Of a stretch of 64,000 bases of DNA, positions 61,444-64,000 are shown in pieces. Positions within the stretch are counted from its first letter, which is position 1, and each line of letters begins with the position of its first letter. The notes beneath the pieces are model-generated. The model searched no databases, was not told the origin of the DNA, and saw nothing but the letters and a program-made list of their open reading frames with translations. The stretch is from Streptomyces sp. NBRC 110028 (GTDB lineage Bacteria; Actinomycetota; Actinomycetes; Streptomycetales; Streptomycetaceae), in assembly GCF_001417735.1 (NCBI RefSeq), contig NZ_BBUZ01000033.1:1-64000 (forward strand). The letters are read 5' to 3'. The translations under genes and the position numbers were made by a program.

Positions 61444-63827
61444 CGGACGCCGCCTTCCGCCGTGATGCCCGCTGCTCGCAGCGCCGCGCGGACGCGCGAC
61501 GGAGTCAGGGGGAGCGAGGTGAGGGTGTGTGCGATCTCCGGAACCGCGGCGGCGACCGCGCAGGTGACCGCCGCGGGCGGCAGGATGGTGCCGCCCTCTC
61601 CGAGGCCCTTGAACCCACCGGGGATCGCTGTGCTGGGAGTGCAGGTGTGCTCGATGACGAGGTCTTCGGGAATGTCCTGGTCCGCGGGGATGGTGTACTC
61701 CCGGAAGGACCGGGTCACGGGGACGCCCTCGGTGTCGGTCCTGGCCTCCTCGGTGAGGGCCTGTCCCAGTCCCTGGGCGATCCCGCCGGCAATCTGTCCG
61801 TGCGCGATCAGGGGGTTGACCAGCACGCCGCTGTCATGAACGGCCCAGTAGCCGGTCACCGTGACACGCCCGGTGCCGACATCGACCGTAACCTCGGCGG
61901 CGTGCGCGCCATGGGCGAAGGTGAGCTGCGGCGGGTCGAAGTCCACCGCCTCTTCCAGCCGTATCCGGTCGGTACTCTTCCTGGTCCCCCATCCCCGGTA
62001 GCCGCGGTGGGCGACCTCGCGCCAGGTGATCCGCGCGCCGCCGGTACCGTGAAAGGCCGCGTCCGGGGACGACGGGCCCGCATGGGAGGGGATCCGCTGG
62101 GTCACCCGGTCGGGATCGGTGCCCAGGAACCCGGCAGCCAGTGTTCTCATCCGCTCGGCGAGCCGCCGAGCGGCGATGAGCAGTGCGCCGCCCGCGAGCG
62201 TCAGAGCCCGGCTTGCCTGGGCGGACAGATCGGAGTGCGGGGCGGTGTCGGTGTCCCCGAGTTCGACCCGCACCCAGTCGAGGGGTACGCCCAGCCCCTC
62301 GGCTGCGATCTGGGCCAGGCTGGTCTCGATGCCCTGGCCGACCGCGATCACCCCGGAGTAGGCGGTAACGGTCCCGTCGTGATTGATCCGCAGCCGCACT
62401 CCCTCCCAGCCGCTCCACGCGATCCCGAACGCTTCGAGCAGAGCCGAGGGCGCGAACGCGCTGATCTCCACCGCGGCCACGACTGCGGTGGCCCGGCGCA
62501 CCCACGGCGGGTCCGAGGGGGGCGGGCGCTCGGCCAGCGTGGCGGCACGGCGCAGTGCGGCACCGTAGTCGCCGCTGTCGTAGGTGAGCCCGGTGTACGT
62601 GGTGTGCGGCAGTTCCTCCGGCCGGATCAGGTTGCGCAGTCTCAACTCCAGTGTGGACACGCGGAGTTCGCGGGCCGCTTCGTCAATGAGCCGTTCGCGG
62701 ATGAACGCCGCTTCCTGCATGCCGTACCCGCGGTAGGCGCCGGTGGGGACGCGGGTGGTGTACACCCCGGTGACGGTGGCCGCGGCGGCGTCCACGTGGT
62801 ACGGGCCCTGGAGGGTCAGGGCGGTCACCTGGTGCGGTCCGCTGCCCGCCTGGGTCGCGTACGCACCCAGGTCCGCGAGGATGTGCGCGTCGAACGCGAG
62901 GAACCGGCCCTCGGAGTCGATGGCGAGGCGAGCGGTGGTCCGCTGGCCCCGCCCCTGATAGGCGCCGGTGAGGTTTTCCGTGCGCGACTCCACCCAGCGC
63001 ACCGCGGCGCCCAGGGCGACCGCGGCCGCGCACACCATCGCCTCGTCCGGGTAGAGCAGGACCTTGCTGCCGAACGACCCGCCCACGTCGGGCGCGATGA
63101 CGCGCACCCGGTCCGCACGCATCCCCAGCACGGTGCAGAGGTCCTGGCGCATGGAGTGCGGGGACTGGCTGCTGGCGTGCACGGTGAGCAGTCCGGTGCC
63201 CGGGTCGTACTCGGCCAGCACACCGCGCGGCTCCAGGGGGGAGTGGTTCACCCTCGGCAGGGTGAACTCGCGTTCCACGACCAGTTCCGCTCGTGAGAAA
63301 GCCGTGGCGATGTCCTCCTCGGGAGAGCCGAAGCGAATGCTCCCCGCCTCGTTGCCGACGGCGCCCGGCACGATGAGCGGCGCTTGCCCGGCCAGCGCGT
63401 CGGCGATGGTGACTGCCGGAGGCAGGGGATCGAGGTCGAGCCGTACGGCTTCGGCCAGGTCCTCGGCCGCGGTCGGCGTGTCCGCGACGACAATGCCCAG
63501 CGGCTGCCCGGCGTAACGAGCGGTGTGCGTGGCGACGGGGATGTGGTCCTCCGGCTGGCCGGGCAACCGCCAGACGGTGGGGATCGGTGCCGTGCGCTCG
63601 GCGAGGTCGTCGGGGCCCAGCACGAGTGCGCAGCGCGGGTCGTTCCTGGCGGCGGTGGCGTCGAAGCCGACAACCCGCGCGTGCGCGAGCGGGCTTCGCA
63701 CAAGCGTCGCGTACAGCGATCCCGCCGCGCGCAGGTCGGCGAGGAACCGGCCGTGCCCGCGCACCAACCGGTCGTGGTGGTGGGGCGGAACGGGCCTTCC
63801 GATGTGGTGGTGCCGCGTCCCGCTCAT
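61440..63827 (-). CDS. Molybdenum hydroxylase large subunit (xanthine dehydrogenase/CoxL family)
   Basis: 795 residues. N-terminal RLVRGHGRFLADL and SLYATLVRSPLAHARV, then cofactor motifs PDVGGSFGSK (about residue 250), GAYRGYGMQEAAFIRERLID (about 366), GVIAVGQGIETSLAQIAAEG, and KGLGEGGTI with the active-site Glu (about 743). The CSFR loop of carbon-monoxide dehydrogenase is absent, so an aldehyde or aromatic hydroxylase is more likely. Its ATG overlaps the stop of the [2Fe-2S] subunit, and the decarboxylase gene follows. It might oxidise the benzaldehyde made by MdlC, which is inference. Confidence 0.92.
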   Translation of the reverse strand: MSGTRHHHIGRPVPPHHHDRLVRGHGRFLADLRAAGSLYATLVRSPLAHARVVGFDATAARNDPRCALVLGPDDLAERTAPIPTVWRLPGQPEDHIPVATHTARYAGQPLGIVVADTPTAAEDLAEAVRLDLDPLPPAVTIADALAGQAPLIVPGAVGNEAGSIRFGSPEEDIATAFSRAELVVEREFTLPRVNHSPLEPRGVLAEYDPGTGLLTVHASSQSPHSMRQDLCTVLGMRADRVRVIAPDVGGSFGSKVLLYPDEAMVCAAAVALGAAVRWVESRTENLTGAYQGRGQRTTARLAIDSEGRFLAFDAHILADLGAYATQAGSGPHQVTALTLQGPYHVDAAAATVTGVYTTRVPTGAYRGYGMQEAAFIRERLIDEAARELRVSTLELRLRNLIRPEELPHTTYTGLTYDSGDYGAALRRAATLAERPPPSDPPWVRRATAVVAAVEISAFAPSALLEAFGIAWSGWEGVRLRINHDGTVTAYSGVIAVGQGIETSLAQIAAEGLGVPLDWVRVELGDTDTAPHSDLSAQASRALTLAGGALLIAARRLAERMRTLAAGFLGTDPDRVTQRIPSHAGPSSPDAAFHGTGGARITWREVAHRGYRGWGTRKSTDRIRLEEAVDFDPPQLTFAHGAHAAEVTVDVGTGRVTVTGYWAVHDSGVLVNPLIAHGQIAGGIAQGLGQALTEEARTDTEGVPVTRSFREYTIPADQDIPEDLVIEHTCTPSTAIPGGFKGLGEGGTILPPAAVTCAVAAAVPEIAHTLTSLPLTPSRVRAALRAAGITAEGGVR

Positions 63828-64000
63828 CGGTCGGTCCCCGAGTCACCGCAGATCCCGCGAAGCGCGGCGCGGATGCCGCCGTAGCCGGTGCACCGGCACA
63901 AGTGCCCGGCCAGCACGTCCTCTTCGCTACCGCCGCGGTCGGCGGCGTGGGCCATCCGCACCACCAGGCCGGGGGTGCAGAATCCGCACTGGAGGCCGTG
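63824..64000 (-). CDS. (2Fe-2S)-binding subunit of the molybdenum hydroxylase, partial (3' end)
   Basis: The last 58 residues before the window edge: HGLQCGFCTPGLVVRMAHAA, then GHLCRCTGYGGIRAALRGIC. The CGFC...CRC pattern is the all-helical second [2Fe-2S] domain of CoxS-type small subunits, which pass electrons from the molybdenum centre. The N-terminal plant-type cluster domain lies outside the window. Stop overlaps the large-subunit start (ATGA). Confidence 0.95.
   Translation of the reverse strand, partial: HGLQCGFCTPGLVVRMAHAADRGGSEEDVLAGHLCRCTGYGGIRAALRGICGDSGTDR

Noticed and set aside
61419..63296. A 625-residue plus-strand frame opposite the molybdenum hydroxylase
   Set aside because: Antisense shadow with no domain; the hydroxylase carries all cofactor motifs.
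1..64000. CRISPR arrays
   Set aside because: No regularly spaced repeats with unique spacers were seen; the tandem motifs found are short operator-like repeats.

Overview
The window is GC-rich chromosomal DNA (about 70% by eye). Frequent GTG/TTG starts, SCO5389-family and Rv1733c-like proteins, F420-type enzymes, bldA-type TTA codons and a CebR-type operator all point to a Streptomyces or close relative. The many insertion-sequence relics, pseudogenes and short catabolic cassettes suggest an accessory region such as a chromosome arm.

Layout. 0-5.2 kb: a CoA-ester cassette (two crotonases, a flavin reductase, an acyl-CoA ligase) with a LysR regulator. 5.2-7.5 kb: IS debris, a MerR regulator, and a scar made of a tRNA-Pro 3' half plus an integrase fragment. 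7.5-17.3 kb: a zinc-starvation island. It holds cysteine-free paralogues of L32, S14, L28, L33, L31 and S18, two COG0523 metallochaperone-type proteins and a decayed third, a [2Fe-2S]-like protein, a frameshifted Fur/Zur-type gene, a two-part UPF0718/TIGR03943 membrane system, and a CooC-like ATPase next to an SCO5389-family protein. Two related 21-bp operator-like sites sit in the two divergent promoter regions.

17.3-40.5 kb: a mosaic of catabolic genes and single regulators (AraC, MarR, Lrp, LysR) with SDRs, F420-type LLM oxidoreductases, hemerythrin, amidohydrolase, CMD-family and quinone reductase genes, broken up by decayed transposases (IS3/IS481-type, IS4, IS256), a TniQ relic, a broken serine dehydratase and an LRR fragment. 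40.5-48 kb: an envelope and stress block with a fused SecDF, a small secreted protein, a two-component system, two TraR/DksA zinc-finger proteins, a short MreB-like protein and an Rv1733c-like membrane protein.

48-53 kb: IS5 and IS3-type relics, a Ddn-like nitroreductase, then a fatty-acyl cassette (SDR, acyl-CoA dehydrogenase) divergent from a TetR gene with a clear operator. 53.6-57.2 kb: a secreted GH44-FN3-CBM2 glucanase and GH53 galactanase in one operon, preceded by a perfect CebR-type palindrome. 58-64 kb: a VOC dioxygenase and a dihydrodiol-dehydrogenase-like SDR facing a benzoylformate decarboxylase and a molybdenum hydroxylase (large subunit complete, [2Fe-2S] subunit cut by the window edge), a likely aromatic-compound route.

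The best candidates for something little described are the CooC-like/SCO5389 pair beside the zinc island, the COG0523 protein without a nucleotide-binding loop, and the TraR/DksA-MreB-like-Rv1733c block. All functional calls are from motifs and remembered family features; no search was run.
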